Positions 29,016 to 38,490 of a stretch of 64,000 nt of DNA are shown here, piece after piece. The translations under genes and the position numbers were made by a program. The DNA lies in the NCBI GenBank assembly GCA_028285685.1, contig JANQOR010000027.1:165094-229093 (forward strand). Reading direction: 5' to 3'. The DNA is from Cyclobacteriaceae bacterium. Lineage in GTDB: Bacteria > Bacteroidota > Bacteroidia > Cytophagales > Cyclobacteriaceae. The notes below the pieces were generated by a model. That model saw only the letters and a list, made by a program, of their open reading frames with translations. It did not search any database and had not been told where the DNA came from. How positions within the stretch are numbered: position 1 is the first letter of the stretch; every line of letters begins with the position of its first letter.

Positions 29016-29506
29016 TACAAGTAGTTCAGTACTTTTTTTTCATATTGATCTTGATTGGTGTTGGTCTAATCCTGTGGACAAAGAATGTCATTCACGCCGT
29101 ATATTCTCTGGCCTTGGTTCTGGTTAGTCTTGCCGGAATTTATGTTTTGTTAAATGCAGAATTGCTAGCGATCGTTCAAATTCTTCTTTATGCAGGAGGT
29201 GTAGTTATACTTTTAGTATTTGGGGTGATGATGACCAGCAGGATGAAGGGGAGGACGCTTGCGACCAAAAGTAAAAACTCTCTTGTAGCATTGATCTTGT
29301 CTGTTGCCATTTTTACATCATTGTCTTTTGTTTTTTCTGAAGTCAGTTTTTCGGAAAGGATAGAACTCCATCAGCCTAATCAGGTGGAGGACATTGGCAT
29401 TTCATTTCTGACTGATCATATCGTTGCTTTCGAATTGATCGCTTTTATTTTACTAGTGGCCTTGGTTGGTGCAGCTTATCTAGCAAAAATATCTTCTAAT
29501 GAATGA
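29012..29506 (+). CDS. nuoJ: NADH-quinone oxidoreductase subunit J
   Basis: A 164-residue protein with five predicted membrane helices. The conserved segment LNAELLAIVQILLYAGGVVILLVFGVMM (residues about 47-74) identifies NuoJ, which contains the pi-bulge helix. The start is GTG at 29012 in a GTGA overlap with nuoI. It is part of the proton-pumping membrane arm. Confidence 0.95.
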   Translation: MIQVVQYFFFILILIGVGLILWTKNVIHAVYSLALVLVSLAGIYVLLNAELLAIVQILLYAGGVVILLVFGVMMTSRMKGRTLATKSKNSLVALILSVAIFTSLSFVFSEVSFSERIELHQPNQVEDIGISFLTDHIVAFELIAFILLVALVGAAYLAKISSNE

Positions 29507-29804
29507 GCTTGATCCTATATATCACCTGTATCTAGCTGCAGTCCTGTTCAGTGCTGGGGTCTTTGTTGTAATGTCTAAGCGAAACGTAGTGTTTGTTTTG
29601 GTTGGGATAGAGTTGATCCTAAATGGAGCCAATCTTTTGATAGCTACTTTTTCAAGAGGCAACTTAAATGGTCAAATCTTCGCTATATTTTCGATCGTGC
29701 TTACCGTATGTGAGGTTGCCGTTGCACTTGCGATCTTACTGAATATTTATAAAAAATATACTACCTCCAACCTCGACGAGGTTCGGGAATTACGCAACGA
29801 ATGA
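29499..29804 (+). CDS. nuoK: NADH-quinone oxidoreductase subunit K
   Basis: A 101-residue protein with three membrane helices and the hallmark VGIELILNGANLL, including the conserved glutamate, and a second glutamate in TVCEVAVALAI. Both are part of the proton path of the membrane arm. It overlaps nuoJ by eight bases and nuoL by four, so translation is coupled along the operon. Confidence 0.97.
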   Translation: MNELDPIYHLYLAAVLFSAGVFVVMSKRNVVFVLVGIELILNGANLLIATFSRGNLNGQIFAIFSIVLTVCEVAVALAILLNIYKKYTTSNLDEVRELRNE

Positions 29805-31717
29805 GCATGGAGGCACTAATATCGTTGATCGTTCTTCTACCTCTTCTGGGTTTGGGCTCAACTTATGCCTTGAATCACAGTGGTTGGCGGGTTTCTGCTG
29901 CCTTTATTGCAGGATCATTTTTTTGCTCCGTCTATCTGCTTTTTCAATTAGACAGTCCCTACATGGTTAGATGGGAATGGCTCCCAAATCTGCAGGTCGG
30001 TATTTCAGCCGATAAGCCAGCGGCAATTCTGCTCGCGTTAGTTGGTCTTCTTTCACTGCTGGTTCATCTTTTTTCCATGGAGTATATGAAAGATGATACT
30101 GCAAAGCAACGATACTTTGCCAAGCTGGCCTTTTTCACATTTTCGATGATGGGATTGCTTGTTTCTGACAGTCTAATCTTACTGTTCGTTTTTTGGGAGT
30201 TAGTGGGCTTTTCTTCGTATTTGCTTATTGGTTTCTGGTTTAAGAAAGATTCCGCACCAGGTTCTGCAAGAATGGCTTTTATGGTCAATAAGGTAGCAGA
30301 TGTAGCCCTTCTGGCGGGGATTCTAATGCTACTGAGAGAGGGGGATTCGACTTTCGTTTCAGAACTAGGTGAAACACTGTTCTTCCTGCCTTCATTGCTT
30401 ATTGCAATTGGTGCGTTCGGGAAATCGGCCCAACTTCCATTTTCCGGATGGATCGTTAAAGCCATGGCTGGTCCCACACCAATCTCGGCTCTTATACATG
30501 CTGCCACAATGGTAGCAGCAGGGGTTTATCTACTTTTTCGAATAGGACCCTTTTTGGATTCACAGGTACTAGCCATAGTTACTATCACCGGTATAGCCAC
30601 CGCAATGTATGGTGCGCTGTCGGCCATTACTCAGAATGACATAAAGAAAGTCCTGGCATATTCCACGATTTCCCAGTTAGGATACATGGTGATGGGGATA
30701 GGAGTGAGTGCGGGTGAAGCCTCGATTTTTCATTTGTGGACACATGCTTTCTTCAAAGCCGGGCTATTTCTAGGGGCGGGAGTTGTTATTCACACACTAC
30801 ATCAGCGGGAAAACAGTGATCCCCAGGACATGCGACAGATGGGTGGCATACGGAGTAAACTGCCATGGACTTTTGTCTCATTTCTAGTCTGTAGTTTAGC
30901 ACTTGCCGGGATTCCTTTCTTTTCCGGTTTTATGTCAAAAGAAGGGATTCTATTGGCCGCTTGGACCTGGGCTGAGCAGATCGGCACTTGGGCCTACCTG
31001 GTTCCTGACCTTGCATTGGTCACTATTCTGATTACTGCTTTTTATGTTGGACGTCTTGTTATATTGGTTTTTCTAGGGGAAAGTAGGTATGGTACCAGCG
31101 TAGATGCTATCAAATTTGATGAAAATGCATATTTCAAAATACCATTGACCGTTTTGGCTATAGGTTCGATCTGGTTTGTGTACAATATAAATCCACTGGC
31201 ACATACTTCCATACTGGATTCCTTTTTCGGACTGGTAAGTATCGACTCCGATTCATTCATTGCTCAATCAGGGGTAGGTATTTCAATATTTCTTTCGATA
31301 GCAGGGGCGGTTCTTGCCTTCTCCCTTTTCAAGCCCAAATCAGCTTTTTCCTTGGGATATCGTGACAATGTCCTTCCAAACTCATTTGGTGGACGCGTGA
31401 TCTACAATGGTTTTTACTTAATAAATGCCTATCGTTTGATAGGTACGACTATCCATTCTACTGCACAAGGTGTTACCTGGGTTGAAAAGAGAATTGATGG
31501 TTTACTTCACTTCTTGGCAATGAGTGTGGTGGTCCTGGCTAAAGTTCTCGCGATTGTGGATCGTTTGATAATTGATGGAATCGTGAACTTCTTAGCTTGG
31601 ATTGCCAGGGTTTTGGGCAATGTAACATCACTGGTACATGCGAGAGAATCTCAATGGCAGATAATTTGGTTGCTAATTGCTTTTGTTTTGATTTTAAGTT
31701 GGATACTGTTTTTTTAG
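29801..31717 (+). CDS. nuoL: NADH-quinone oxidoreductase subunit L
   Basis: This 638-residue antiporter-like subunit has many membrane helices and the conserved segments FWELVGFSSYLLIGFWF, the lysine helix near GKSAQLPFSGW, PTPISALIHAATMVAAGVYL, and the histidine segment AYSTISQLGYMVMGIGV. The C-terminal part carries the long lateral helix and final membrane anchor that bind neighbouring pump subunits (the last helix begins near IIWLLIAFVLILS). Normal length for Bacteroidota. It has an ATGA overlap with nuoK and is separated from nuoM by seven bases. Confidence 0.97.
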   Translation: MSMEALISLIVLLPLLGLGSTYALNHSGWRVSAAFIAGSFFCSVYLLFQLDSPYMVRWEWLPNLQVGISADKPAAILLALVGLLSLLVHLFSMEYMKDDTAKQRYFAKLAFFTFSMMGLLVSDSLILLFVFWELVGFSSYLLIGFWFKKDSAPGSARMAFMVNKVADVALLAGILMLLREGDSTFVSELGETLFFLPSLLIAIGAFGKSAQLPFSGWIVKAMAGPTPISALIHAATMVAAGVYLLFRIGPFLDSQVLAIVTITGIATAMYGALSAITQNDIKKVLAYSTISQLGYMVMGIGVSAGEASIFHLWTHAFFKAGLFLGAGVVIHTLHQRENSDPQDMRQMGGIRSKLPWTFVSFLVCSLALAGIPFFSGFMSKEGILLAAWTWAEQIGTWAYLVPDLALVTILITAFYVGRLVILVFLGESRYGTSVDAIKFDENAYFKIPLTVLAIGSIWFVYNINPLAHTSILDSFFGLVSIDSDSFIAQSGVGISIFLSIAGAVLAFSLFKPKSAFSLGYRDNVLPNSFGGRVIYNGFYLINAYRLIGTTIHSTAQGVTWVEKRIDGLLHFLAMSVVVLAKVLAIVDRLIIDGIVNFLAWIARVLGNVTSLVHARESQWQIIWLLIAFVLILSWILFF

Positions 31718-31724
31718 CCGGCTG

Positions 31725-33308
31725 ATGGAATACATACTTTCGTACATTTTTCTTTTCCCTGTACTTGTAGCTATCGCTATGCTTTTTATTCATTCAGAGG
31801 CGACTTCTGTTTTCAGAAGACTGGCTTTGTCTGCAACTAGTGTTCAGCTAGTACTTTCCATCCTACTTTTCATCCAATTCGACAGGGACACCTCGATATC
31901 GACCTGGTCAGGAGCTTTTCAGTTTGTGGAAAAACTGGATTGGATAACCATGAAACTAGGCTCCATTGGAAAGCTAAATATCGACTATTTTCTGGGTGTT
32001 GACGGGATCAGTCTTCCTTTAGTGGTATTGTCATGTTTTGTTCTAACAGTTGGTGTCATCTCATCCTGGAATATCAAGGAAAAAGCGAAAGGATATTTCA
32101 TCCTCTATCTAATTCTTAGTTCAAGTATTATTGGGTGTTTTATTGCGCTCGATTTCTTCCTTTTTTACCTGTGCTTCGAGTTTATGCTTCTCCCCATGTT
32201 TTTTCTGATTGGGATCTGGGGAGGAAAAAAACGATCCTATGCCTCCATAAAGTTCTTCCTTTATACGCTCTTTGGTTCCCTTTTTATCCTGATTGTGATG
32301 ATTGGCCTGTACCTGAGTGTCGTCGATGGCAATGCCAATACGTTTAGTATGGTTCGGATGATGGATGGGTTCTATGATGCGGGGAGTATTCTTGATCCTG
32401 CTTCCGGAGAACTGATTTTTGGCTATTCTGCTCGTGCAGCAGCTTTTCTGTTCATCCTGGTTGGATTCGGCATCAAACTGCCAATGGTGCCTTTTCACAC
32501 CTGGCTACCTGATGCGCACGTTGAAGCTCCAACGCCGATTTCAGTGGTGTTAGCAGGGCTTTTGCTGAAAGTTGGAGCTTATGGTTTTTTCAGAATTGCT
32601 TTCGGTATTTTCCCGGATATGGCGGCTAAATATGCGGCTTGGATCGCCTTTCTAGGCGTGCTGTCTATTATTTATGGTGGCATGAACGCCCTGGCGCAAA
32701 ATGATTTGAAGCGTATGGTTGCCTATTCATCCGTTTCACACATGGGATTCGTTTTTGTGGGACTTGCTGCCGTGACTACAGAGGGTGCTGGAGGCGCACT
32801 GTTTCAAATGATATCCCATGGTCTGATATCCCCTGCTTTATTCATTTTGGTGGGAGTAATCTATGATCGAACAAGTAATCGAGAAATGGAGCATTTTAGT
32901 GGTTTGGCGAGCAAAATGCCCGTTTATACTTTTTTTACTGTCGTGTTCTTTTTTGCAGGTTTGGGGCTTCCTGGCCTGTCAGGGTTCGTTGGTGAATTGA
33001 TGGTTCTTATTGGAGCCTTTAAAACAAGCAGCCTTTCAATTTGGATAGGCATCCTGGCCACACTTGGAATCGCAATTTCCGCAGCCTATTTCTTGTGGAC
33101 GATTCAACGGATGTTTTTTGGAAAATACTTCGTCAGGGAACGGTCCTGGGAGGAGTATATGAATGATCTTTCAGCAAGAGAAAAGTTGATGTTAATTCCC
33201 TTGACCGTCCTGGTCTTGTTGCTTGGAATTTATCCAAGAGTGGTTCTTGATTGCTCCAATGATACGATCAACTTTTTTGTTCAGCACGTTGGCAATTTCA
33301 ATCCATGA
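31725..33308 (+). CDS. nuoM: NADH-quinone oxidoreductase subunit M
   Basis: A 527-residue antiporter-like subunit. Conserved stretches include FEFMLLPMFFLIGIWG, GFGIKLPMVPFHTWLPDAHVEAPTP with the functional lysine and histidine, and AYSSVSHMGFVFVGL. It pumps protons in the membrane arm of complex I. It overlaps nuoN by four bases (ATGA). Length and motifs are normal. Confidence 0.97.
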   Translation: MEYILSYIFLFPVLVAIAMLFIHSEATSVFRRLALSATSVQLVLSILLFIQFDRDTSISTWSGAFQFVEKLDWITMKLGSIGKLNIDYFLGVDGISLPLVVLSCFVLTVGVISSWNIKEKAKGYFILYLILSSSIIGCFIALDFFLFYLCFEFMLLPMFFLIGIWGGKKRSYASIKFFLYTLFGSLFILIVMIGLYLSVVDGNANTFSMVRMMDGFYDAGSILDPASGELIFGYSARAAAFLFILVGFGIKLPMVPFHTWLPDAHVEAPTPISVVLAGLLLKVGAYGFFRIAFGIFPDMAAKYAAWIAFLGVLSIIYGGMNALAQNDLKRMVAYSSVSHMGFVFVGLAAVTTEGAGGALFQMISHGLISPALFILVGVIYDRTSNREMEHFSGLASKMPVYTFFTVVFFFAGLGLPGLSGFVGELMVLIGAFKTSSLSIWIGILATLGIAISAAYFLWTIQRMFFGKYFVRERSWEEYMNDLSAREKLMLIPLTVLVLLLGIYPRVVLDCSNDTINFFVQHVGNFNP

Positions 33309-34741
33309 ATTTGCAAGATCAGCTTTTAGAAATCCTTGCTAACCTGGAATCTCTTAAGGTTGAATTCACACTGATTATTGGCGCCATTTCATTGTTGATT
33401 GCTGGTCTCATCACCAAATCTGGTCAGCTGCTAAAATCGATTTATGCCTTAACGATCGTTTTTGCCTTTTACCATAACTGGCAGGGGTTTTCTTTGGGAT
33501 TGGCTCTCTCAAACAGTCTTTTTATCGCTTCAACAGCTCAGAATTTTACTGCAATTTTCCTTGGAGCTGGTTTACTTATTTTGCTATATCATCGAGAAGA
33601 GGAGCATGCCACCGAATTTTACTTTTTTATTTTAAGCATCTTAGTAGGTGGCATAATGTTGATGAAAGCAAACAGCTTTCTAGTTGCATATCTTTCCATT
33701 GAGCTAACTTCCTTTACCGCTTACATTATTACCAATTTTTCCTTCAAGAAAGTTGGATTTGAGGCCGGCATCAAATACTTGTTGTTTGGGGCTGTCTCCA
33801 CAGCCATTATGTTGTTTGGTTTTGGTTTGGTTTATGGGGTCTCGGACATATTTTTCATTTCTGAGCTAAATGAGATTAATAAAGCGTTACCCGCGAGTGT
33901 AGGATTGTTGCTCATAGTTTTTGGCCTCCTTTTCAAGGGTTCAGTTGTCCCTTTCCATATCTGGGTGCCTGCGACCTATCAGTCGGCACCAAACGATGCT
34001 ACAGCGATTTTATCGATAGTGCCGAAGCTGGCCGCCTTTGTGCTTTTGCAAAGAATCTTTCAGTCGGTTGGCTTTGATGAAAGTTGGATTTCAACAGCAT
34101 GCTTGATGTTGGGTATGTTGACAATTGTATTTGGTACCCTATCCGCACTCAGACAATCCAATGCACGTCGGATGATAAGTTTTGGTGCGATCGCACACTC
34201 GGGATTTTTACTGCCTTTGGTAATCATGGAGTCCAGTACTTCTAATGAGGCTTTCTGGTGGTATGCTGCTGCGTATGCTCTTATGAATGTTGCAATTTTC
34301 TTTTTTCTAGATGTATATGAGAGAAAGGGAGTTGTTCAAGTCAGCGACTATGGTGGACAGAGTGGGACCGACTGGGTACTTAATTCTGCAATGACGATCA
34401 TCCTCATTTCATTGGTCGGACTTCCGCCTGCAGCTGGCTTCACAGCCAAGTTCTTGCTTTTCGGTTCACTTTGGGAGTTTTATTCTAATGGAGCTGATGC
34501 CATTTACATTACCTACCTGATTGTAGCACTATTTGCGACGGTAATCTCACTGTTTTTCTATCTAAGAATTCCTTATCAGATGTTTCTTGTAAAGGCTGAG
34601 ACATTGGACACTCAGAATACTCCGGTTTCGACGAAAATTATTGCAACTCTTTTTTCAATTGTCCTGTTATTGTTGTTCTTTGCACCACAGATATTAACAG
34701 TAATGCAACAATTACTTAATAGCCACATTGCCTATGAGTGA
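33305..34741 (+). CDS. nuoN: NADH-quinone oxidoreductase subunit N
   Basis: A 478-residue antiporter-like subunit with LLFGAVSTAIMLFGFGLVYG and FKGSVVPFHIWVPATYQSAP, the conserved NuoN lysine segment, and ISFGAIAHSGFLLPL. It is the third pump subunit of complex I and normally the last gene of nuo operons. Its last eight bases overlap the ATG of the PurF-like gene. Confidence 0.96.
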   Translation: MNLQDQLLEILANLESLKVEFTLIIGAISLLIAGLITKSGQLLKSIYALTIVFAFYHNWQGFSLGLALSNSLFIASTAQNFTAIFLGAGLLILLYHREEEHATEFYFFILSILVGGIMLMKANSFLVAYLSIELTSFTAYIITNFSFKKVGFEAGIKYLLFGAVSTAIMLFGFGLVYGVSDIFFISELNEINKALPASVGLLLIVFGLLFKGSVVPFHIWVPATYQSAPNDATAILSIVPKLAAFVLLQRIFQSVGFDESWISTACLMLGMLTIVFGTLSALRQSNARRMISFGAIAHSGFLLPLVIMESSTSNEAFWWYAAAYALMNVAIFFFLDVYERKGVVQVSDYGGQSGTDWVLNSAMTIILISLVGLPPAAGFTAKFLLFGSLWEFYSNGADAIYITYLIVALFATVISLFFYLRIPYQMFLVKAETLDTQNTPVSTKIIATLFSIVLLLLFFAPQILTVMQQLLNSHIAYE

Positions 34742-36620
34742 CGCGATCAAGCATGAATGTGGCATTGCGCACCTCAGACTGAGAAAACCCCTTCAATATT
34801 TTATTGATAAATACGACACCCCGGCCTATGCAGCCAAGAAAATGTATCTGCTTATGCAAAAGCAGCACAATCGGGGACAAGATGGAGTAGGTGTTGCGAG
34901 CATTAAAATAGATGTTCCTCCCGGACATCGGTATATCAGTAGATACAGGACCATCAATACCAAACCTCTTGAAGAGATTTTTGGAAAAATTAGTAAGAAG
35001 TACGAAAAGGCTAAGAAGGACAAGAGGGGAGATTTCAGAGATGCAGAGTGGTTAAAAGTCAACTATGCCTTTACCGGTGAATCCTGGCTTGGACATTTGA
35101 GGTATGGCACGCATGGGAAAAATAGCATTGAGAACTGTCACCCATTTTTAAGACAAAACAACTGGAGAAGCCGAAACCTCGTCATGGCTGGGAACTTCAA
35201 CATGACAAATGTGGAAGAGCTGTTTGAGATACTGGTTGGACTAGGACAATTTCCGAAAGCGAAGATGGATACAGTGACCGTCATGGAAAAGATTGGTCAT
35301 TTTGTAGATGAGGAGAATCAGCGAATCTTTGATAAGTATAGGGACAAGCTATCCAATGAGGAAATAACGGAGAAAATAGAGGAGGAGATTGATATCCAGA
35401 AGGTGTTGGAAAAATCCTGTCGAGATTTTGACGGAGGCTATACAATGGCTGGAATTATTGGGTTTGGCGCTTCATTTGTTGCCAGAGACCCAGCCGGGAT
35501 ACGACCCGCTTATTACTATTATGATGATGAGGTAGTAGTGGTCACCTCCGAAAAGCCTGCAATCAAGACCGCATTCGGTTGCGAATATTCTGATATCAAG
35601 GAAATCAAACCAGGGCATGCGTTGATCATCGATAAGGAAGGGGATTTTGAGGAGGTCCAATTTATTGAGCCCACAGAGAAGAAGTCCTGCAGTTTTGAAC
35701 GGATCTATTTTTCGAGAGGAACCGACCCTGATATCTATAATGAACGAAGAAAACTAGGCGAATTATTAGTTCCGCAGGTTCTCAAGTCGATCAGCTCTGA
35801 TCTTAGGAATAGTGTTTTCTCTTACATACCAAATACCGCTGAAACTTCATTTTTAGGATTGATGCGTGGAGTAGAAGACTATCTCACCTCCAAGCGTAAA
35901 GAGGTGATCCTTGAAGGTAAGCCGACTGCTGATTCAATTGAAGAGATGCTGAGCTTTCAGCCGAGAGTAGAGAAACTTGTGCTGAAGGACGCTAAGCTGA
36001 GAACGTTTATCACGGATGACGATCATCGCGATGAGCTTGTTTCTCACGTATATGATACCACGTATGAGGTGATCAATAAGAACACGGATACGCTGGTTGT
36101 GATCGACGACAGCATCGTTCGTGGCACGACCCTTGAAAAAAGCATTATAACTCTTCTTGATCGATTAGAACCTAAAAAGATTGTCATTGTGTCGTCGGCC
36201 CCTCAAATAAGGTTCCCAGACTGCTACGGAATTGATATGAGCAAGATGAAGGAATTCCTGGCTTTTAGAGCAGTGCTTACTCTTTTAAGAGACACCAATA
36301 GAGAAGAACTTCTGGATGAAGTTTTCGACAAGTGCTTAGCAAGTCAATCTGAGAAAAACCCGGCAAATCATGTGAAGGAACTGTACGATCCTTTTACATA
36401 CGAGGAAGTCTCAGAGAAAATATCCGAGATTGTCAAACCTGCTGGGATCAATGCAGAAGTTGAAGTTGTTTATCAGACAGTGGAAAACCTTCACAAGGCA
36501 TGCCCGAATCATTTGGGTGATTGGTATTTTACAGGTGATTATCCAACACCAGGGGGGAATCGAGTGGTGAATCGAGCTTTCATAAACTACATGAAAGGAG
36601 TAGAAGTCAGAGCTTACTAA
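34734..36620 (+). CDS. Long PurF-like glutamine amidotransferase/phosphoribosyltransferase
   Basis: The 628-residue protein has an N-terminal class II glutamine amidotransferase domain. Cys-9 (HECGIA) would become the nucleophile after removal of an eight-residue propeptide, and QKQHNRGQDGVG, RYGTHGK and AGNFNMTN follow. The C-terminal half has the PRPP-binding motif VVIDDSIVRGTT. This is the architecture of amidophosphoribosyltransferase, the first step of purine synthesis. It is longer than standard PurF, has an extra helical segment at about residues 180-235, and the flexible PRPP loop normally reading NRYVGRTFI is changed to DAKLRTFI. It may be a divergent paralogue with another acceptor. 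The start is ATG 34734, overlapping nuoN by eight bases; a TTG two codons upstream is less likely. Its stop overlaps the convergent gene by four bases. Confidence 0.85.
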   Translation: MSDAIKHECGIAHLRLRKPLQYFIDKYDTPAYAAKKMYLLMQKQHNRGQDGVGVASIKIDVPPGHRYISRYRTINTKPLEEIFGKISKKYEKAKKDKRGDFRDAEWLKVNYAFTGESWLGHLRYGTHGKNSIENCHPFLRQNNWRSRNLVMAGNFNMTNVEELFEILVGLGQFPKAKMDTVTVMEKIGHFVDEENQRIFDKYRDKLSNEEITEKIEEEIDIQKVLEKSCRDFDGGYTMAGIIGFGASFVARDPAGIRPAYYYYDDEVVVVTSEKPAIKTAFGCEYSDIKEIKPGHALIIDKEGDFEEVQFIEPTEKKSCSFERIYFSRGTDPDIYNERRKLGELLVPQVLKSISSDLRNSVFSYIPNTAETSFLGLMRGVEDYLTSKRKEVILEGKPTADSIEEMLSFQPRVEKLVLKDAKLRTFITDDDHRDELVSHVYDTTYEVINKNTDTLVVIDDSIVRGTTLEKSIITLLDRLEPKKIVIVSSAPQIRFPDCYGIDMSKMKEFLAFRAVLTLLRDTNREELLDEVFDKCLASQSEKNPANHVKELYDPFTYEEVSEKISEIVKPAGINAEVEVVYQTVENLHKACPNHLGDWYFTGDYPTPGGNRVVNRAFINYMKGVEVRAY

Positions 36621-37126
36621 TTAAGCTTGATCGGCTCAGCTCCAATCCCACGAGTACTCCAGCGCTCATCATAAACTGATTTATAGGTAACCTCTAGTTC
36701 TAGTGTGTCAGTCCCGAACCAATTGTAGAGCTTCCTAGCATTTACCGAGTCTTCTTCTACACCAATCAACTCGATTACTTCTCCCGCTGGTAGTAATCTT
36801 CCCTTTTTAAGAGTTGAGTAGTAAAAGCTTACATCTTCCTTTTTTTTGATTACCTGAAAGGTGAATATCCTGGGATCTGCTTCGTAGACACTATCCTGGA
36901 AGTGAATTTTAACATCATCAATAAATGCCGGACCAATTCCATTATTCATTACAATTAGCTTGAATGATGTAGGCTGTATTCTGGGCCAAATCTCTAAATA
37001 AGGTAGGACTGAGGCGTATTGTTGTTTTCTGATCAGGTTGGTCTGAAAGACGATTGTAAACAGAGTTCCAAGACTTACAACAATAGCGGTAATACCCAGC
37101 ATCCGATCGGCTGACCATTTTTTCAT
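36617..37126 (-). CDS. Single-helix membrane protein of unknown function
   Basis: A 169-residue protein with one N-terminal membrane helix (MLGITAIVVSLGTLFTIVFQ, residues 9-28) and a soluble part of about 135 residues that is beta-rich and contains the phrases LPYLEIWP and LIVMNNGIGPAFIDDV. That phrase resembles extracytoplasmic beta-sandwich proteins seen in Bacteroidota. Family not recognised with confidence. It is transcribed after the IscA-type gene with an 18-bp gap, and its TAG stop overlaps the convergent PurF-like stop by four bases. Confidence 0.75.
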   Translation of the reverse strand: MKKWSADRMLGITAIVVSLGTLFTIVFQTNLIRKQQYASVLPYLEIWPRIQPTSFKLIVMNNGIGPAFIDDVKIHFQDSVYEADPRIFTFQVIKKKEDVSFYYSTLKKGRLLPAGEVIELIGVEEDSVNARKLYNWFGTDTLELEVTYKSVYDERWSTRGIGAEPIKLN

Positions 37127-37144
37127 CTTAGAAAAATAAGAAAA

Positions 37145-37471
37145 TCAGACGGAAAAACTTTCTCCACATCCGCAAGTTCGGGATGCATTCGGGTTGACAA
37201 ACTGGAATCCTTTGCCATTGAGCCCGTCTGAGAAATCGAGGGTTGTGCCAAGCAAATAAAGCAAGCTCTTTTTATCAACGAGGATCTTGACACCTTTGTC
37301 TTCAAAAACCTCGTCAGACTCATTTACTTCCGGGTCGAATGATAGATCATACATCAAGCCAGAACAGCCGCCGCCCTTCACAGAAACTCTTATATTATGA
37401 TCCGTCGATTTACCCTCGTCAGCCAGTAGGGTATTTATTTGTTCCTTCGCTTTATCTGTTACTAGTATCAT
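37145..37471 (-). CDS. A-type iron-sulfur cluster carrier (IscA/ErpA family)
   Basis: The 108-residue protein has the three conserved cysteines of A-type carriers: GGGCSGLMYDLSF near residue 37 and CGCGESFSV at the C-terminus. Such proteins deliver Fe-S clusters to targets; here they could include the complex I subunits nearby, although that is only suggestive. The start codon overlaps the stop of the preceding gene by one base (TAATG). Whether it is iscA, erpA or sufA cannot be decided from sequence alone. Confidence 0.93.
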   Translation of the reverse strand: MILVTDKAKEQINTLLADEGKSTDHNIRVSVKGGGCSGLMYDLSFDPEVNESDEVFEDKGVKILVDKKSLLYLLGTTLDFSDGLNGKGFQFVNPNASRTCGCGESFSV

Positions 37472-37878
37472 TACGCAACTGGGTTTAAGACAATGCTAAA
37501 AACCGTAAGATTATTCATGTCCCTTCCATAATACAATTTATCCATCGCATCGTACATGTTTTTAGCCCGGAAATAAGAAGTCTGTAGTTCATTCATGCCC
37601 TTCATCATCCACTGAATGGTAAAAGAACTTTCCTTGTCCTTGTGGGTCCGAACATAGTCAAGCATTTTGTGCAAAACGTCTGTTTTATCAAATCCACTGA
37701 TGCTTTTGAACAAGAATGATTGATTGTGGCGGGGGTTTATGGTGATAAGGTCAAGCTTCGTTTTTCCATCAACACCGGAATACTCAAACATCAGTTCGTC
37801 CGTTCGAAGACCAAGAAAATTCATGATCTCGTTTTGGATCTTCGCAGATTCTACATGGATGTCCGTTCTTATTTCCAT
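37471..37878 (-). CDS. Conserved hypothetical protein upstream of the IscA-type gene
   Basis: A 135-residue soluble protein with no signal peptide or membrane helix. It contains alternating strands and helices (KLDLITINPRHNQSFLFKSI, YVRTHKDKESSFTIQWM). I do not recognise the family. It is coupled to the iron-sulfur carrier gene by a one-base overlap, so a role linked to Fe-S biogenesis is possible but untested. Confidence 0.7.
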   Translation of the reverse strand: MEIRTDIHVESAKIQNEIMNFLGLRTDELMFEYSGVDGKTKLDLITINPRHNQSFLFKSISGFDKTDVLHKMLDYVRTHKDKESSFTIQWMMKGMNELQTSYFRAKNMYDAMDKLYYGRDMNNLTVFSIVLNPVA

Positions 37879-38026
37879 TCAATTAAGCAGAGACAAATTT
37901 TATTGTTTGCTACTTTCTATCGTACCTATTCAACAAATTTCTAAATATTGACCCTATAGCCTCATAGAACTTTTCAGGTACCGTGAAAGTTCCGCATTTT
38001 TGCAAAATTACTAAGTGTAGAAGACA

Positions 38027-38434
38027 ATGTGGAAAAATGTAGAACACATCGGTATTGCTGTGAGGGACTTGTCTCATGTTAATGAGGTCTATTCCAAGTT
38101 ATTTGGTGAGCCCCCTTACAAATCCGAAGCTGTTGAACTTGAACAGGTAGATACCTCGTTTTTTAAAGTAGGAAATACCAAGATTGAATTCCTCTCAGCA
38201 ACAGGACCAGAGAGCGCTATTGCCAAATTCATAGAAAAAAGAGGAGAGGGTATACATCATATTGCCTTTGAGGTCGAAGACATACATAATGAACTAGAAC
38301 GCTTACAGGCTGAGGGTTTTCAATTTACTCGTCCGGAGGTGAGCAAAGGTGCAGACAATAAGTTGGTATGCTTCATACATCCTAAATCAGCAAATGGTGT
38401 TTTGGTGGAATTGTGTCAGGAAATTGAGAATTAA
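38027..38434 (+). CDS. mce: Methylmalonyl-CoA epimerase
   Basis: The 135-residue protein is a VOC-fold metalloenzyme of the methylmalonyl-CoA epimerase family. It has the metal ligands and signature HIGIAVRDL near residue 5, IHHIAFEVEDI near 77, and the closing SANGVLVELCQ with the metal-binding glutamate. It interconverts the (R) and (S) isomers of methylmalonyl-CoA in propionate metabolism. Followed by thiL after a 56-bp gap. Confidence 0.93.
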   Translation: MWKNVEHIGIAVRDLSHVNEVYSKLFGEPPYKSEAVELEQVDTSFFKVGNTKIEFLSATGPESAIAKFIEKRGEGIHHIAFEVEDIHNELERLQAEGFQFTRPEVSKGADNKLVCFIHPKSANGVLVELCQEIEN

Positions 38435-38490
38435 GAATTAACAACGGTGCCTCCAGAAGATCTTATGATCATCAGGAAAGAATTTAACTT

